Shown one piece after another: positions 51,656 to 62,296 of a stretch of 64,000 bases of DNA. The notes beneath the pieces are model-generated. The model had not been told where the DNA came from. It saw only the letters and a program-made list of their open reading frames with translations, and searched no databases. A program made the translations under genes and the position numbers. This DNA is from Eubacterium_B sp034180045 (GTDB taxonomy: Bacteria > Bacillota > Clostridia > Peptostreptococcales > Anaerovoracaceae), in the NCBI GenBank assembly GCA_034180045.1, contig JAXFOY010000025.1, forward strand, positions 135,744-199,743. The letters run 5' to 3'. The stretch's first letter is position 1. Every line of letters starts with the position of its first letter.

Positions 51656-52678
51656 ATGCAGGAAAGACTAAAGCAAATGCTCGAAGAAGCGTATGCGCAG
51701 CTTAAAGCCGCAGCTACAGAAAAGGATGCTGAAGAGATCAGAATTCGATTTTTGGGCAAAAAAGGTCAAATTACAGAAGTACTGCGTTCAATGGGCAAGC
51801 TGTCTGCCGAAGAAAAGAAAGAACTAGGAAGGTCGGCGAACGAAATAAAAGAGAAAATTGCCGCTGCCCTGACAGAGCGAGCTCAGGAAATAAAGGAAAA
51901 GGTTAAGGCTGAGAAGCTGGTTGCCGAAACAATAGATGTCAGCGAGCCGGGTAAAAAAGAAAAAATAGGCATCAAGCATCCCGTTACTCAGGTTATCGAG
52001 GAGATTACAGATATTTTCCGCTCTATGGGATACTCTGTTTACGAGGGGCCGGACATAGACACGGTATTTAATACTTTTGACGGGCTTAACGCACCTGCGA
52101 CTCACCCTGCCAGAGACATGAGCGATACATTTTATATAACAAAGGATATAGTTTTAAGACCTCATACATCTTCAGCAGAAATCAGAGCCGAGAAAGAACT
52201 TAAACCGCCATATATGATAGTTATTCCGGGAAGATGTTATAGATGTGATACGCCGGATGCGACCCATTCGCATACCTTCCATCAAATTGAGATGATGGTG
52301 GTAGGTGAGGATATAACCATGGCGGATTTGAAGGGGACTTTGGATTTGATGGCAAAGAAACTATTCGGTCCTAAGACACAAACAAAGTTCAGACCTCATC
52401 ATTTCCCATTTACAGAACCCAGCGCGGAAATGGATGTTTCCTGTTTCAAATGCGGAGGAAAAGGGTGTAATGTATGCAAAGGAAGCGGCTGGATTGAAAT
52501 TCTCGGCTGTGGCATGACACATCCTCATGTTCACCGTGCAGGCGGCATAGATACAGATAAATACACCGGCTTTGCGGTAGGTATGGGGGTAGAGCGTATT
52601 GCCATGCTAAAATATGGAATTGATGATATCAGATTGCTCTATGAGAACGATACAAGATTCATCGAGCAGTTCAAATAG
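51656..52678 (+). CDS. pheS: Phenylalanyl-tRNA synthetase alpha chain
   Basis: A 340-residue catalytic subunit. The N-terminal coiled coil (residues 1-90) binds tRNA. Class II motifs: motif 1 HPVTQVIEEITDIFRSMGY, motif 2 FRPHHFPFTEPSAEMDVS, motif 3 GFAVGMGVERIAML. A Cys cluster CFKCGGKGCNVCKG before GWIEILGCGMTHP may bind zinc, as seen in many bacterial PheS. It starts after AGAGGTAAAG and pheT follows 9 bases behind. Confidence 0.97.
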   Translation: MQERLKQMLEEAYAQLKAAATEKDAEEIRIRFLGKKGQITEVLRSMGKLSAEEKKELGRSANEIKEKIAAALTERAQEIKEKVKAEKLVAETIDVSEPGKKEKIGIKHPVTQVIEEITDIFRSMGYSVYEGPDIDTVFNTFDGLNAPATHPARDMSDTFYITKDIVLRPHTSSAEIRAEKELKPPYMIVIPGRCYRCDTPDATHSHTFHQIEMMVVGEDITMADLKGTLDLMAKKLFGPKTQTKFRPHHFPFTEPSAEMDVSCFKCGGKGCNVCKGSGWIEILGCGMTHPHVHRAGGIDTDKYTGFAVGMGVERIAMLKYGIDDIRLLYENDTRFIEQFK

Positions 52679-52687
52679 GAGGCACAG

Positions 52688-55141
52688 ATGCTAGTTTCAA
52701 TTAATTGGATAAAAGATTACGTTAAGCTTGATGAGTGGCCGTCGGATAAAGAGTTCTGCGACCGCATGATTATGAGCGGATCAAATATAGAGACTCTTTC
52801 ACTTTTGGGTGAGGGCATAGAAAATGTAAAAATCGGTAAAATTTTGAGCATAAAGCAGCATCCGAACGCCGATAAGCTTGTGGTTTGCCAAGTGGATTTA
52901 GCCGAGCAGGGAAAACTTCAGATTGTGACGGGAGCGAGCAATCTATATGTGGGAGCTTTTGTACCGGTTGCAGTCGACGCAAGCCTTGTGCCGGGACCGC
53001 TGCACGGACAAGCTAAGCAGGAAGGCGGAGTGAGGATAAAAGCCGGAGAACTTAGAGGTGTCAAATCCGAGGGGATGATGTGCGGTCCTCAGGAACTTGG
53101 CATTGCGGATAAATGTGCGCCTTTTGTATCAAAAGACGGAATCTGGCTGCTTTCAGGAGATCATGAAAATCATCTGGGAGAAAATATTGATGAAGTTCTT
53201 GGACTTAAGGACGGAGTTGTTGATTTTGAAATAACACCAAACAGAGCAGACTGCCTGTCAATGGTAGGTATGGCAAGAGAAGCCGCGGCAACCTTCGGAG
53301 GAGAACTTGTTTACCCTGACACGAAGTGCAATACATCAGATGAAAAGTCCGAGGAATATATTTCGGTCGAGGTGAAAAGTGAGCTTTGCAAGCGCTACAC
53401 GGCAAGAGTCATCAAAGATGTCAAAATAGAGCAGTCACCATGGTGGCTACAGAAAAAGCTTATCGCAGCCGGAATGAGACCTATCAATAATATAGTAGAT
53501 ATAACGAATTTTGTCATGTTGGAGTTCGGTCAGCCGTTACACGCCTTTGATATAAGAAGTCTGGAAGGTGCAAAGATAGTTGTCGACACGGCAAATGAAG
53601 GCGAAACATTCACCACTCTCGACGGTGCTGAGCGAAAGCTCGAAAGTTCAATGCTGATGATTAACGATGCTAAGGGACCTGTTGCAATCGCAGGCGTAAT
53701 GGGTGGGCTTGATTCGGAAATCAGACCTGACACAAATACCGTTGTACTCGAATCGGCAAACTTTGTCGGCTCTTCGGTAAGACAAACATCAAAGAAACTC
53801 GGACTCAGAACGGAAGCCTCGGGGAGATACGAAAAGGGAATAGATCCTAACCTCTGTGAATTAGCGGCGGATAGAGTATGTGTCCTGATAGAGAAGCTGG
53901 GATGCGGAACCGTGCTTTCAGGTTCGGTTGACATATACAAACAACCTGAGCATGCAAAGGTTGTGTCTGCAAGAGTAAGCAGAATAAACAAGGTTCTTGG
54001 AACCGAACTTACCCGTGACGAAATGGTAAAAATACTTGAGTCGCTGGAGATGAAGGTTGAAGGCATGGGTGATGATATGATAATCACACCGCCTACGGTT
54101 CGTCAAGATTTATTGCAGGAAGTCGATTTTGTAGAGGAAATTGCCAGAATGTACGGCTATGACAACTTGCCTAATACGCTGCCTAATCTCAATACCAAGG
54201 TGGAAAATTCGGTAAGTTGGGAAACGAGAAGAAAGCTGAGAAACCTGCTCTGCGGAATGGGTGCAGATGAAATTCAGACCTTTTCATTTATAAACGAAAA
54301 GATTTTTGACGCTTGCAGAATAGATGAAGAAGCGTGGGAAAGAGACACCGTAAACATTCTCAACCCTATGGGTGAAGATACGGCAGCCATGAGAACGATT
54401 CTAACACCGGGTATGCTGGATGTTTTGGGGAGAAATTTCAACAGAAGCGTAGAAGGTGTGCGAGCTTTTGAAATAGGTCTTGTTTTCAGCAAGAATTACA
54501 TAAAACCCGATGGACTTCCGGAGGAATCATATGACTTGACTTTAGGGCTTTACGGAAAAGACGAGGATTTCTTTACTCTCAAAGGTATGGTGGAGTGTCT
54601 GTTTGAAATGATGGGCATTAAAGATGTAGCGTATATAGCTGAATCCGAATACGGAATATATCATCCGGGAAGATGTGCAAGAGTAGTCAAAATGACAGAT
54701 AGAGGCGAAGAAGTCGAGCTGGGAATAATGGGTGAAATACATCCTGATGTAGCTGATAATTACGGAATCGGAGTTAAGGCATACTGCGGAGAATTTTTCA
54801 TAGACAGATTGATTGATTTCTCAAGTAATGAAATTCAATACAGCAAGCCGCCTAAATATCCGTCCACATCAAGAGATATAGCTATGGTGGTGGATGAGAA
54901 AACACCTGTTGCCGAAATCGAAAAGGTAATTAAAAACTCCGGCACGGAGATACTCAGAAGTGTTGAACTTTTCGACGTGTATAGAGGCGAGCAGGTTGGA
55001 GAAGGCAAGAAGAGTGTTGCTTACAGTCTAACATATAGACACGATGACAGAACATTGACAGACAAGGAAACTGAAGAGGCGCACACAAGGATTATCGAAG
55101 CCATCAAGAGCGAACTCGGAGCGAATATAAGGGATAATTAG
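52688..55141 (+). CDS. pheT: Phenylalanyl-tRNA synthetase beta chain
   Basis: An 817-residue partner of PheS in an alpha2-beta2 enzyme. In order: tRNA-binding OB fold (about 40-155, HPNADKLVVCQVD), B3/B4 editing domain (about 200-400, NFVMLEFGQPLHAFD), B5 domain (about 410-480), a degenerate class II core and the C-terminal anticodon-binding FDX-ACB domain (about 720-815, PPKYPSTSRDIAMVVDE, SLTYRHDDRTLTDKE). Length is normal for the long bacterial form. Ribosome site TAGGAGGCAC. Confidence 0.97.
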   Translation: MLVSINWIKDYVKLDEWPSDKEFCDRMIMSGSNIETLSLLGEGIENVKIGKILSIKQHPNADKLVVCQVDLAEQGKLQIVTGASNLYVGAFVPVAVDASLVPGPLHGQAKQEGGVRIKAGELRGVKSEGMMCGPQELGIADKCAPFVSKDGIWLLSGDHENHLGENIDEVLGLKDGVVDFEITPNRADCLSMVGMAREAAATFGGELVYPDTKCNTSDEKSEEYISVEVKSELCKRYTARVIKDVKIEQSPWWLQKKLIAAGMRPINNIVDITNFVMLEFGQPLHAFDIRSLEGAKIVVDTANEGETFTTLDGAERKLESSMLMINDAKGPVAIAGVMGGLDSEIRPDTNTVVLESANFVGSSVRQTSKKLGLRTEASGRYEKGIDPNLCELAADRVCVLIEKLGCGTVLSGSVDIYKQPEHAKVVSARVSRINKVLGTELTRDEMVKILESLEMKVEGMGDDMIITPPTVRQDLLQEVDFVEEIARMYGYDNLPNTLPNLNTKVENSVSWETRRKLRNLLCGMGADEIQTFSFINEKIFDACRIDEEAWERDTVNILNPMGEDTAAMRTILTPGMLDVLGRNFNRSVEGVRAFEIGLVFSKNYIKPDGLPEESYDLTLGLYGKDEDFFTLKGMVECLFEMMGIKDVAYIAESEYGIYHPGRCARVVKMTDRGEEVELGIMGEIHPDVADNYGIGVKAYCGEFFIDRLIDFSSNEIQYSKPPKYPSTSRDIAMVVDEKTPVAEIEKVIKNSGTEILRSVELFDVYRGEQVGEGKKSVAYSLTYRHDDRTLTDKETEEAHTRIIEAIKSELGANIRDN

Positions 55142-55170
55142 AACAAAACAGCCTAGATGAGGAGGTCAGG

Positions 55171-55632
55171 ATGAGCAAAGTAAATGTAAAAATCTATAAT
55201 CAGGATTATACGATTGCAGGCGACTGTAACGAAGAAACCATCGAGAAAATTGCGAATCATGTGGATGAACAAATGAAGATGATAGCCAGAGCCGGTCTTG
55301 ACAGCTCCTCGGGTTCTGTTGCAGTTCTCGCTGCTGTGAATATTACGGAAGAACTGATGCTTCTTCGCGATGAAGTAGTTAGACTCAAGGGAGATAACGA
55401 AAAAATCAAGGCGGATATGAAGTATTATATGGAAATGTGGGAGAAGTCAAAGAAGAACTCACAAAGCAACAAGGAAAATGTAAGCGAACTTCAAGGCAGA
55501 ATCAGAGATGACGCTGCCAGAATGAAAGAGCTGCGAGATAAATGCAGCGAATATGAAAACAGTTTCTTTGACTTACAGATGGAGAATATAAAACTCAAGA
55601 ACGAGTTGGACAAACTTAAGGCAAAACTATGA
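55171..55632 (+). CDS. zapA: Cell division protein ZapA
   Basis: A 153-residue protein that bundles FtsZ filaments. The N-terminal beta-alpha head (VNVKIYNQDYTIAGDCNEETI, split: KIYNQDYTIAGD) is the ZapA signature, then a long helix that forms the tetramer coiled coil. The C-terminal helix is longer than in E. coli ZapA and rich in Lys/Glu. Position between pheT and mutS2 is the common one in Firmicutes. It overlaps mutS2 by 4 bases. Confidence 0.92.
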   Translation: MSKVNVKIYNQDYTIAGDCNEETIEKIANHVDEQMKMIARAGLDSSSGSVAVLAAVNITEELMLLRDEVVRLKGDNEKIKADMKYYMEMWEKSKKNSQSNKENVSELQGRIRDDAARMKELRDKCSEYENSFFDLQMENIKLKNELDKLKAKL

Positions 55633-58022
55633 ATCAAAAAGCGCTGGATACTTTAGAATACAAAAAAATAATTGCGCAATTAAAGCGTGAGACGGGTTCC
55701 GCAGCAACCGCAAGGCTGGTGGATGAGCTTAGCCCGCTTACCGACGAAAAAATAATTAAAGAAGAGCTAAGGTCGACCACAGAAGCGGTCGACCTTATTG
55801 TGCGTAAAGGAGCACTGCCGACAGCGGGTATCTTTGATATAAACGAATCTATTTTGCTTGCGAAAAAAGGCGCCTCGCTGACTATGAGACAGCTTCTTGA
55901 AGTACAAAATAATCTCGCAATAACCTCAGAAGTAGTTGCATTTATGCGCGACGAGTCACTGCCTGAAACACCTAAAATCAGAGAAATGGTCGACTTGCTT
56001 GTAGAACTGACACCTTTGAATAAAGAAATAGGCAGATGTATTTTAACAGAGGATGAGATGGCGGACAGCGCTTCGCCGAAGCTAAAGGATATAAGACGCA
56101 GCATTTTAAGGCAAAATACGGCTATAAAAAACAGACTTTCCCGTATAATAAGCTCTTCTGCAAATAAAACTTACTTGCAGGATGCTATAGTTACAATGAG
56201 AGACGGACGATATGTAATTCCCGTAAAACAGGAACATAGAGCTCACTTTCCGGGAATGGTGCACGATCAATCAAAAGGCGGCGCAACACTTTTTATAGAG
56301 CCTCAAGCCGTTGTGGAACTGAATAATGAACTTCGTGAACTCGAAGCTGCCGAATTGGTTGAAATAGCAAGGATACTTGCGGAATTGAGCATGAGAGTCG
56401 GAGAACACTTTGACGAAATTAGAAGCAATCTTACGCTTTTAATTAGGCTTGACTTTATCATGGCAAAAGGAAAACTTTCCTGTAAAATGAAAGCGAGTGA
56501 GCCTCAGATAAATACGTCGGGAGAACTAAAACTTATATCGGCAAGACACCCGCTGCTCGATTGTAAAAAAGCTGTACCTGTTGATATTAGAATAGGCGGA
56601 GCATATAGAACTCTTATTATAACAGGTCCGAATACAGGCGGTAAGACCGTAAGTCTAAAGACGGCGGGGCTCCTTTCCATGATGGCGCAGAGCGGACTTC
56701 ATATACCTGCCTCTCATGCCAGCTCGCTTCCTGTTTTTAAGGAGATATTCGCCGACATCGGAGACGAACAGAGCATAGAGCAAAGTCTTTCCACCTTTTC
56801 TTCACATATGAAAAACATAGTGAGAATAATCGATAAGGCTAACTATGACAGCCTTGTTCTGGTAGACGAGCTTGGAGCCGGAACCGATCCTACTGAGGGA
56901 GCGGCACTCGCCATTTCAATACTTGAAAGGCTTTATGACAACGGCGCTATAACCATGGCGACAACTCACTATAATGAGCTGAAAAAATTTGCGTTAGCGA
57001 CAAACGGCGTGGAAAACGCCGCTATGGAATTTGATGTAGATACACTATCGCCGACATACAGACTTTTGATAGGTGTTCCCGGGAAATCGAATGCTTTCGA
57101 AATATCAAGGAAATTAGGGCTTCATGAGGATTTAATCGAACGTTCGGTCCGGCTGATAAAGCGCGGCGATATGGAGTTTGAAAATGTTATAAGCTCTATA
57201 GAAGAAGATAAGCGAAAAGCCGCAGTTGAAAGGTTGGACGCGGAAGCCATGAAACTTGAAATAGAGGAAAGGCTCAGGAAGCTTGAGGAAAAGGAAAGAG
57301 CGCTTAGCGAAAAACGCTCGGAAGTAATCGCTGAGGCGAGGCGAGAAGCGAGAGAACTACTAAGAGAAACAAGACAAGCTGTAAAAGATGTTCAGCGCGA
57401 AATGAGACAGATGGCAAAGTCAGGTGCTAATGCGGCAGTCTCACCTAATATAAGGCAAATGGAAGAAAGCCGTAAAAAACTCAGAGAAGCTGAGGATAGG
57501 GTTTCTGAAAAGCTTGTAAAGCAGGTCAACAGTGAGCCGGTATCGGCAGAAACGTTGAAAATAGGGGATAGAGTTAAGATTCTTACCCTAGGTCAAAACG
57601 GCAGCATCATAAGTTTGCCGGACGAAAAAGGCAACTTGCTAGTCAGCGTCGGAATCCTTAAGGTTAAATCAAATATCAATGATTTGATGCTTATAAACGA
57701 GGGTAAAGATAGAAAACCTGCGGTAAATAAAGGAACAAAATACGGCGGTATATTTAGAACCAAGTCTTCTACGGTTTCTGCGAGTATTAATGTGAGAGGA
57801 AAGAATCTTGACGATGCTCTTGCCGATGTTGATAAATATCTTGACGATGTATATATTGCGGGGCTTGAAAAAGTATCCATCATACACGGGCGAGGAGGCG
57901 GAATACTGAAAGACGGTATCAGGCAGATGCTCAAACGGAAAAAGTATGTTGCCTCGTTTGAAGCCGCTTCATATAATGAAGGCGGAGAGGGTGTTACGGT
58001 AGTAAGTATGAAAAAGCATTGA
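55629..58022 (+). CDS. mutS2: Endonuclease/collided-ribosome factor MutS2
   Basis: A 797-residue MutS-like ATPase without the mismatch-binding domain. Core and clamp helices cover residues 1-300. Walker A GPNTGGKT is at 333-340 and Walker B VLVDELGAGTDP follows. A long Lys/Glu coiled coil lies at about 510-630. A KOW-like region follows and then a C-terminal Smr domain with His753 in HGRGGG. Bacterial MutS2 was first linked to recombination suppression and later to splitting of collided ribosomes. It starts on the zapA stop (ATGA). Confidence 0.96.
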   Translation: MNQKALDTLEYKKIIAQLKRETGSAATARLVDELSPLTDEKIIKEELRSTTEAVDLIVRKGALPTAGIFDINESILLAKKGASLTMRQLLEVQNNLAITSEVVAFMRDESLPETPKIREMVDLLVELTPLNKEIGRCILTEDEMADSASPKLKDIRRSILRQNTAIKNRLSRIISSSANKTYLQDAIVTMRDGRYVIPVKQEHRAHFPGMVHDQSKGGATLFIEPQAVVELNNELRELEAAELVEIARILAELSMRVGEHFDEIRSNLTLLIRLDFIMAKGKLSCKMKASEPQINTSGELKLISARHPLLDCKKAVPVDIRIGGAYRTLIITGPNTGGKTVSLKTAGLLSMMAQSGLHIPASHASSLPVFKEIFADIGDEQSIEQSLSTFSSHMKNIVRIIDKANYDSLVLVDELGAGTDPTEGAALAISILERLYDNGAITMATTHYNELKKFALATNGVENAAMEFDVDTLSPTYRLLIGVPGKSNAFEISRKLGLHEDLIERSVRLIKRGDMEFENVISSIEEDKRKAAVERLDAEAMKLEIEERLRKLEEKERALSEKRSEVIAEARREARELLRETRQAVKDVQREMRQMAKSGANAAVSPNIRQMEESRKKLREAEDRVSEKLVKQVNSEPVSAETLKIGDRVKILTLGQNGSIISLPDEKGNLLVSVGILKVKSNINDLMLINEGKDRKPAVNKGTKYGGIFRTKSSTVSASINVRGKNLDDALADVDKYLDDVYIAGLEKVSIIHGRGGGILKDGIRQMLKRKKYVASFEAASYNEGGEGVTVVSMKKH

Positions 58023-58111
58023 TTTGCCGAGACGTGATTTTGATGTGAAGACATTGAATTATTAAATAAGCTGATTTTTGATAGTGATATAGAAATATAT
58101 TGAGGTGAAAA

Positions 58112-59833
58112 ATGAGAGATTTTAAGATAGAGATAGCAGAAATAATCGCAAAACATGTGAGCCAGCTCAGCTTGACGGATATAAGAACTATGCTCGAAAT
58201 CCCGCAGGATAAGGCTATGGGAGATTACGCCTTCCCATGCTTTAGGCTGGCTAAGGTAATGCGTAAGGCTCCTAATATGATAGCGGCGGATATAGCAAAA
58301 GCCATAGAGGAAAATGAAATTTTTGCGAGCGTAACTCCTGTAAACGCATATGTTAATATGTTTGTGGCAAGAGAGGCGATATATGAGGACACCATAGCGG
58401 AGGTAATATGTAAAAAAGAGGCTTTCGGTAAAAGCAGTTTAGGTAAAAACAGGAAAGTAATTGTGGAATTTTCTTCTCCTAATATTGCAAAGCCGTTCCA
58501 TATAGGACATATAAGGTCGACCGTTATAGGTAATTCTCTTAGCAAAATTTATGACGCACTGGGATATGATGTGTTCAAGATAAATCATCTTGGAGATTAC
58601 GGAACTCAGTTCGGCAAAATGATTTGTGCGTATCGTAAATGGGGAAATAAAGAGGATGTAATAAATGCACCGATTAAAACTCTGCTGGATTACTACACCA
58701 GATTTCACGTTGAGGTCGAATCACATCCTGAACTTGAGGATGAAGCCAGAGCAATATTCACAAGGTTGGAACGCGGTGAAAAGGAAGAGGTGGAACTATG
58801 GCAGTGGTTCCGTGAAGAGAGTCTGAAAGAATTTAATCGAGTTTACAGAATGCTGGACATTGATTTTGATTCATATAACGGTGAAAGTTTCTATTCAGAC
58901 AAGATGCCGAGATTTGAGCAGGAACTCGTTGATAAATCACTGCTTGTAGAATCGGAGGGAGCTCAGGTTGTCGACCTTGAAGAATATAAACTCGGAACGG
59001 CACTGATAAAAAAATCCGACGGTTCTTCGCTGTATATCACAAGGGATATTGCGGCAGCTGTATATCGCAAGGAAAACTACGATTTCTATCGCAATATATA
59101 TGTCGTTGCAACTCAGCAAAATCTGCATTTTCAGCAGCTATTTAAGATTATCGAACTTATGGGTTACGATTGGGCGAATAGTTGTGTTCATGTTCCTTTC
59201 GGCATGGTTAGATTGGAAGAGGGGACAATGTCTACAAGACATGGTAGAGTTGTATTCCTGGAAGATGTTTTGAAAGGTGCTATAGAAAAAACAGCGGAGA
59301 TTATCAAAGAGAAGAATCCAGATGTAGACAATATCGAAGAAATCACTGCACAGGTGGGTGTTGGGGCAGTTGTTTTCAATGAACTGTCAAATAACAGAAT
59401 CAAGGATTATACATTCAAGTGGGACCAGATTCTGAATTTTGACGGAGAAACAGGTCCTTATGTTCAGTATACCCACGCTAGATGTGCAAGTGTGCTTCGA
59501 AAGGCAGGTGCAGAATCCGTGGCGATGGCTGAAGAAACCTCGAAACTCGATTTTTCTATTCTTAACGGATGTAACAGTGCATATGAACTTACTAAACTTA
59601 TATATGCTTTCCCTGAGGTAATAGAGCAGGCGGGAGAAAAATATGAGCCTTCGATTATAACAAGACACATAATAGATATAGCGCAGAGCTTTAATAAGTT
59701 CTACCACGATGAGCAAATCATCGTAGAAAATCAGTCGGAAAAATTGGTTAAGCTTGCTGTTGTTATCGCAGCTAAGACTGTTATCGCAAACGGGCTGGCG
59801 CTGCTCGGCATAAAAGCGCCGGAGAGGATGTAA
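58112..59833 (+). CDS. argS: Arginyl-tRNA synthetase
   Basis: A 573-residue class I synthetase. The additional N-terminal (Add1) domain covers residues 1-115. The HIGH motif is in PNIAKPFHIGHIRST. The KMSK loop is replaced by MSTRHGRVV, which is common in ArgS. The C-terminal DALR anticodon-binding domain lies at about 455-573 and ends in IKAPERM, the usual ArgS end. It requires tRNA for amino-acid activation. The start follows TGAGGTGAAAA; the last base of the stop begins the next gene. Confidence 0.96.
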   Translation: MRDFKIEIAEIIAKHVSQLSLTDIRTMLEIPQDKAMGDYAFPCFRLAKVMRKAPNMIAADIAKAIEENEIFASVTPVNAYVNMFVAREAIYEDTIAEVICKKEAFGKSSLGKNRKVIVEFSSPNIAKPFHIGHIRSTVIGNSLSKIYDALGYDVFKINHLGDYGTQFGKMICAYRKWGNKEDVINAPIKTLLDYYTRFHVEVESHPELEDEARAIFTRLERGEKEEVELWQWFREESLKEFNRVYRMLDIDFDSYNGESFYSDKMPRFEQELVDKSLLVESEGAQVVDLEEYKLGTALIKKSDGSSLYITRDIAAAVYRKENYDFYRNIYVVATQQNLHFQQLFKIIELMGYDWANSCVHVPFGMVRLEEGTMSTRHGRVVFLEDVLKGAIEKTAEIIKEKNPDVDNIEEITAQVGVGAVVFNELSNNRIKDYTFKWDQILNFDGETGPYVQYTHARCASVLRKAGAESVAMAEETSKLDFSILNGCNSAYELTKLIYAFPEVIEQAGEKYEPSIITRHIIDIAQSFNKFYHDEQIIVENQSEKLVKLAVVIAAKTVIANGLALLGIKAPERM

Positions 59834-60705
59834 TGAGATACGAGGGTAATATATATAGACCTCCAAGCGAGGCGTACAGTCTGCTTGTTCAGGTGACCAT
59901 AGGCTGTGCATACAACAAGTGTACCTTTTGTAGCATGTTCAAGGACAAACGGTTCAGAGTAAGAGATGTAAAAGAAGTGATAGAGGATTTGACAGAGGCT
60001 CGCAATACTTATCGCCATGTGGACAAAATCTTTCTTTGTGACGGCGATGCGATGTGTTTGTCTACAGACAAATTAATCTTCATTTTGGAAAATATTAAAG
60101 CTTTATTTCCGGAGACTTCCCGTGTAGGGATATACGCGCGCGCTCAGGACATTTTGCGCAAGAGTCCTGAGGAGCTGGCTCGGCTTTCCGAGGCGGGGCT
60201 TGGCATTGCGTATATAGGCGCCGAGTCAGGGAGCGACCTTGTTCTTGAGAGGGTGAACAAGGGCGCGGGGCGCGCGGATACGGTTGCAGCCGTTAATAAG
60301 GCGGAATCTAACGGCATTAAGACATCGGTTACATTTATTTCAGGTCTTGGAGGGCGTGAACTCTGGGAAGAGCACGCTATTGAAACAGGCAAGATGATAA
60401 GTGAGATGAATGCATCCTACGTAAGTCTGTTAACGCTTATGCTCGACCCAATGGCATCAATAACCGAAGAAATTGCGCGAGGCGAATTTGAGGTGCTGAG
60501 CGGTGAGGAAATCGTAGCCGAAACATATTTGATGATGCAGCATGCAAACCCGAGTACTCCTTGTGTTTTCAGAAGCAATCACGCGTCAAATTATGTTTCG
60601 CTCAGAGGTGATTTGCCAAAGGATAAGCCAAAGATGCTGGAACAGCTAAAAAGAGCTATGGAGAATCGCGGACTGTTAAAGGATGAGCGTTTCCGTATGC
60701 TTTAA
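59833..60705 (+). CDS. Radical SAM protein
   Basis: A 290-residue radical SAM enzyme. The cluster motif reads VTIGCAYNKCTFCSM, so the spacing is C-x4-C-x2-C instead of C-x3-C-x2-C. DGDAMCL and GAESGSDLVLERVNKG match strands that bind SAM. There is no B12-binding domain. Function is not known to me; similar clostridial proteins are annotated only as radical SAM. The start shares the last A of the argS stop (TAATG), and a second radical SAM gene follows 49 bases later, so the four genes from argS onward look like one transcript. Confidence 0.85.
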   Translation: MRYEGNIYRPPSEAYSLLVQVTIGCAYNKCTFCSMFKDKRFRVRDVKEVIEDLTEARNTYRHVDKIFLCDGDAMCLSTDKLIFILENIKALFPETSRVGIYARAQDILRKSPEELARLSEAGLGIAYIGAESGSDLVLERVNKGAGRADTVAAVNKAESNGIKTSVTFISGLGGRELWEEHAIETGKMISEMNASYVSLLTLMLDPMASITEEIARGEFEVLSGEEIVAETYLMMQHANPSTPCVFRSNHASNYVSLRGDLPKDKPKMLEQLKRAMENRGLLKDERFRML

Positions 60706-60754
60706 TAAATATAGAAGAATAGATGTTTTATTAAATTCAAGTTTGAGGAACAAA

Positions 60755-62296
60755 ATGAGAATTCTGCTTACCACACTTAACTCCAAATATGTACATTCAA
60801 ACCTGGCGTTGAAATATCTTTATGGAGTTTCTATGGGATCAGGTCTGGATATAAGTTTACAGGAGTTTACCATAAATAATGAATGGGACTATGTATATGG
60901 AGAAATAGTTCGAGGAGGATACGATCTCATTTGTTTTTCCTGTTATATTTGGAATATAGAAGAGATAAAGACTCTGGCAAGAGAAATAAAGAAAGCCTGT
61001 CCAAACACGAAGATTCTGCTGGGAGGACCTGAGGTAAGCTATGAAACCGAAAGCCTGATGCTGCAAAATCCGTGGATTGATTTTGTAATCAGAGGAGAAG
61101 GTGAAACCGCTTTCTTTGAATTCTGCAAGTATCTGGTTTTGAAAGGTGAAGAAGCCGATTTGTCAGAAGATGCACCGCAATTTCAGGGAATAAAATCGCT
61201 TTCTCGTCGGCTAAACGGAGAAATTATAAGCAATGAATCAGCCTCTGCCGTAAATCTGAATAATATACCGTTTCCATATCAATACCTGGAGCTTGAAAAA
61301 GATAAAGTAATATATTATGAAACGGTTAGAGGCTGTCCGTATAGATGCAGCTACTGCCTTTCATCACTGGATAAAGGGATGAGAACTTTAGACAAATCTA
61401 ATGTTGAAAGACAGCTGCGGTATTTTTTGACAAATCATGTGAAACAGGTGAAATTTCTCGATAGAACCTTTAATTTCAGTGAAAAGAGAGCCTATGATAT
61501 TTGGAAATTTATCATTGATAATGATAACGGTATAACGAATTTCCATTTTGAGATTTGTGGAGAACTTTTGACCGATGAGCAGATAAATTTACTTAGACGA
61601 GCAAGAAAGGGACTTTTGCAGTTTGAAATAGGAGTACAGACGACAAATCCCATAACGCTAAAGGCAATAGGAAGAAGCACGGATATAGATAGGCTTATGT
61701 CAAATATCCAAAAATTGCAGGCCTTGGGGAATATTCATATTCACCTTGATTTGATTGCGGGGCTGCCGCACGAAAGCTATCATTCATTCGCAAGATCTTT
61801 TAATCGAGTTTTTGCAGCTCGCCCCGATATGCTGCAACTCGGATTTTTGAAACTGCTTAAGGGAACCAAAATATATGAGGAACGCAGCAAACACGGGTAT
61901 ATATGGAGAGACAGCGCGCCATATGAAGTGATAAGTAACATCTATATTTCCTCCGGTGAAATCGTTCGACTTAAGATGATAGAAAAGGTTTTGGACTTAT
62001 ATTATAATCGAGGCGGATTCTGTGAATCTCTGGAATATCTCGAAGCTTCGTTATCGAGCAGCTCGTTTGATTTTTACGAAACATTGGCTGATTTTTTCTA
62101 TAAAAACGGTTTTCAGAAGCGTTCACATCGAAAAGAAGATGTCTATAGAATTCTATATAGATTTGTATGCGAAAACAGCGATAAAATTTCAATCAACGAC
62201 GCGAAAGAACTGATAGAAAAAGATTTAATCAAGACTATGAACGAGGATGCAGTAAAGAAATTTATGAAAAAAGGATGGGAGTTAATCAATGACTGA
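60755..62296 (+). CDS. B12-binding radical SAM protein with DUF4080-like C-terminal domain
   Basis: A 513-residue protein. Residues 1-140 form a cobalamin-binding Rossmann fold (ILLTTLNSKYVHSNLALKYLY, split: LLTTLNSKYVHSNLALKY; ILLGGPEVSYE). Radical SAM core at about 190-400 with cluster motif GCPYRCSYC, then QFEIGVQTTN and GLPHES. The C-terminal part (about 400-513) fits DUF4080. Substrate unknown; the family often methylates or modifies RNA, lipids or cofactors. I chose ATG 60755 because GAGGA lies upstream; an in-frame ATG at 60683 would overlap the previous gene. It overlaps the TPR gene by 8 bases. Confidence 0.88.
   Translation: MRILLTTLNSKYVHSNLALKYLYGVSMGSGLDISLQEFTINNEWDYVYGEIVRGGYDLICFSCYIWNIEEIKTLAREIKKACPNTKILLGGPEVSYETESLMLQNPWIDFVIRGEGETAFFEFCKYLVLKGEEADLSEDAPQFQGIKSLSRRLNGEIISNESASAVNLNNIPFPYQYLELEKDKVIYYETVRGCPYRCSYCLSSLDKGMRTLDKSNVERQLRYFLTNHVKQVKFLDRTFNFSEKRAYDIWKFIIDNDNGITNFHFEICGELLTDEQINLLRRARKGLLQFEIGVQTTNPITLKAIGRSTDIDRLMSNIQKLQALGNIHIHLDLIAGLPHESYHSFARSFNRVFAARPDMLQLGFLKLLKGTKIYEERSKHGYIWRDSAPYEVISNIYISSGEIVRLKMIEKVLDLYYNRGGFCESLEYLEASLSSSSFDFYETLADFFYKNGFQKRSHRKEDVYRILYRFVCENSDKISINDAKELIEKDLIKTMNEDAVKKFMKKGWELIND

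Noticed and set aside
59219..59260. Missing KMSK motif in ArgS as a sign of inactivity
   Set aside because: ArgS proteins commonly lack a canonical KMSK; the MSTRHG loop is normal.
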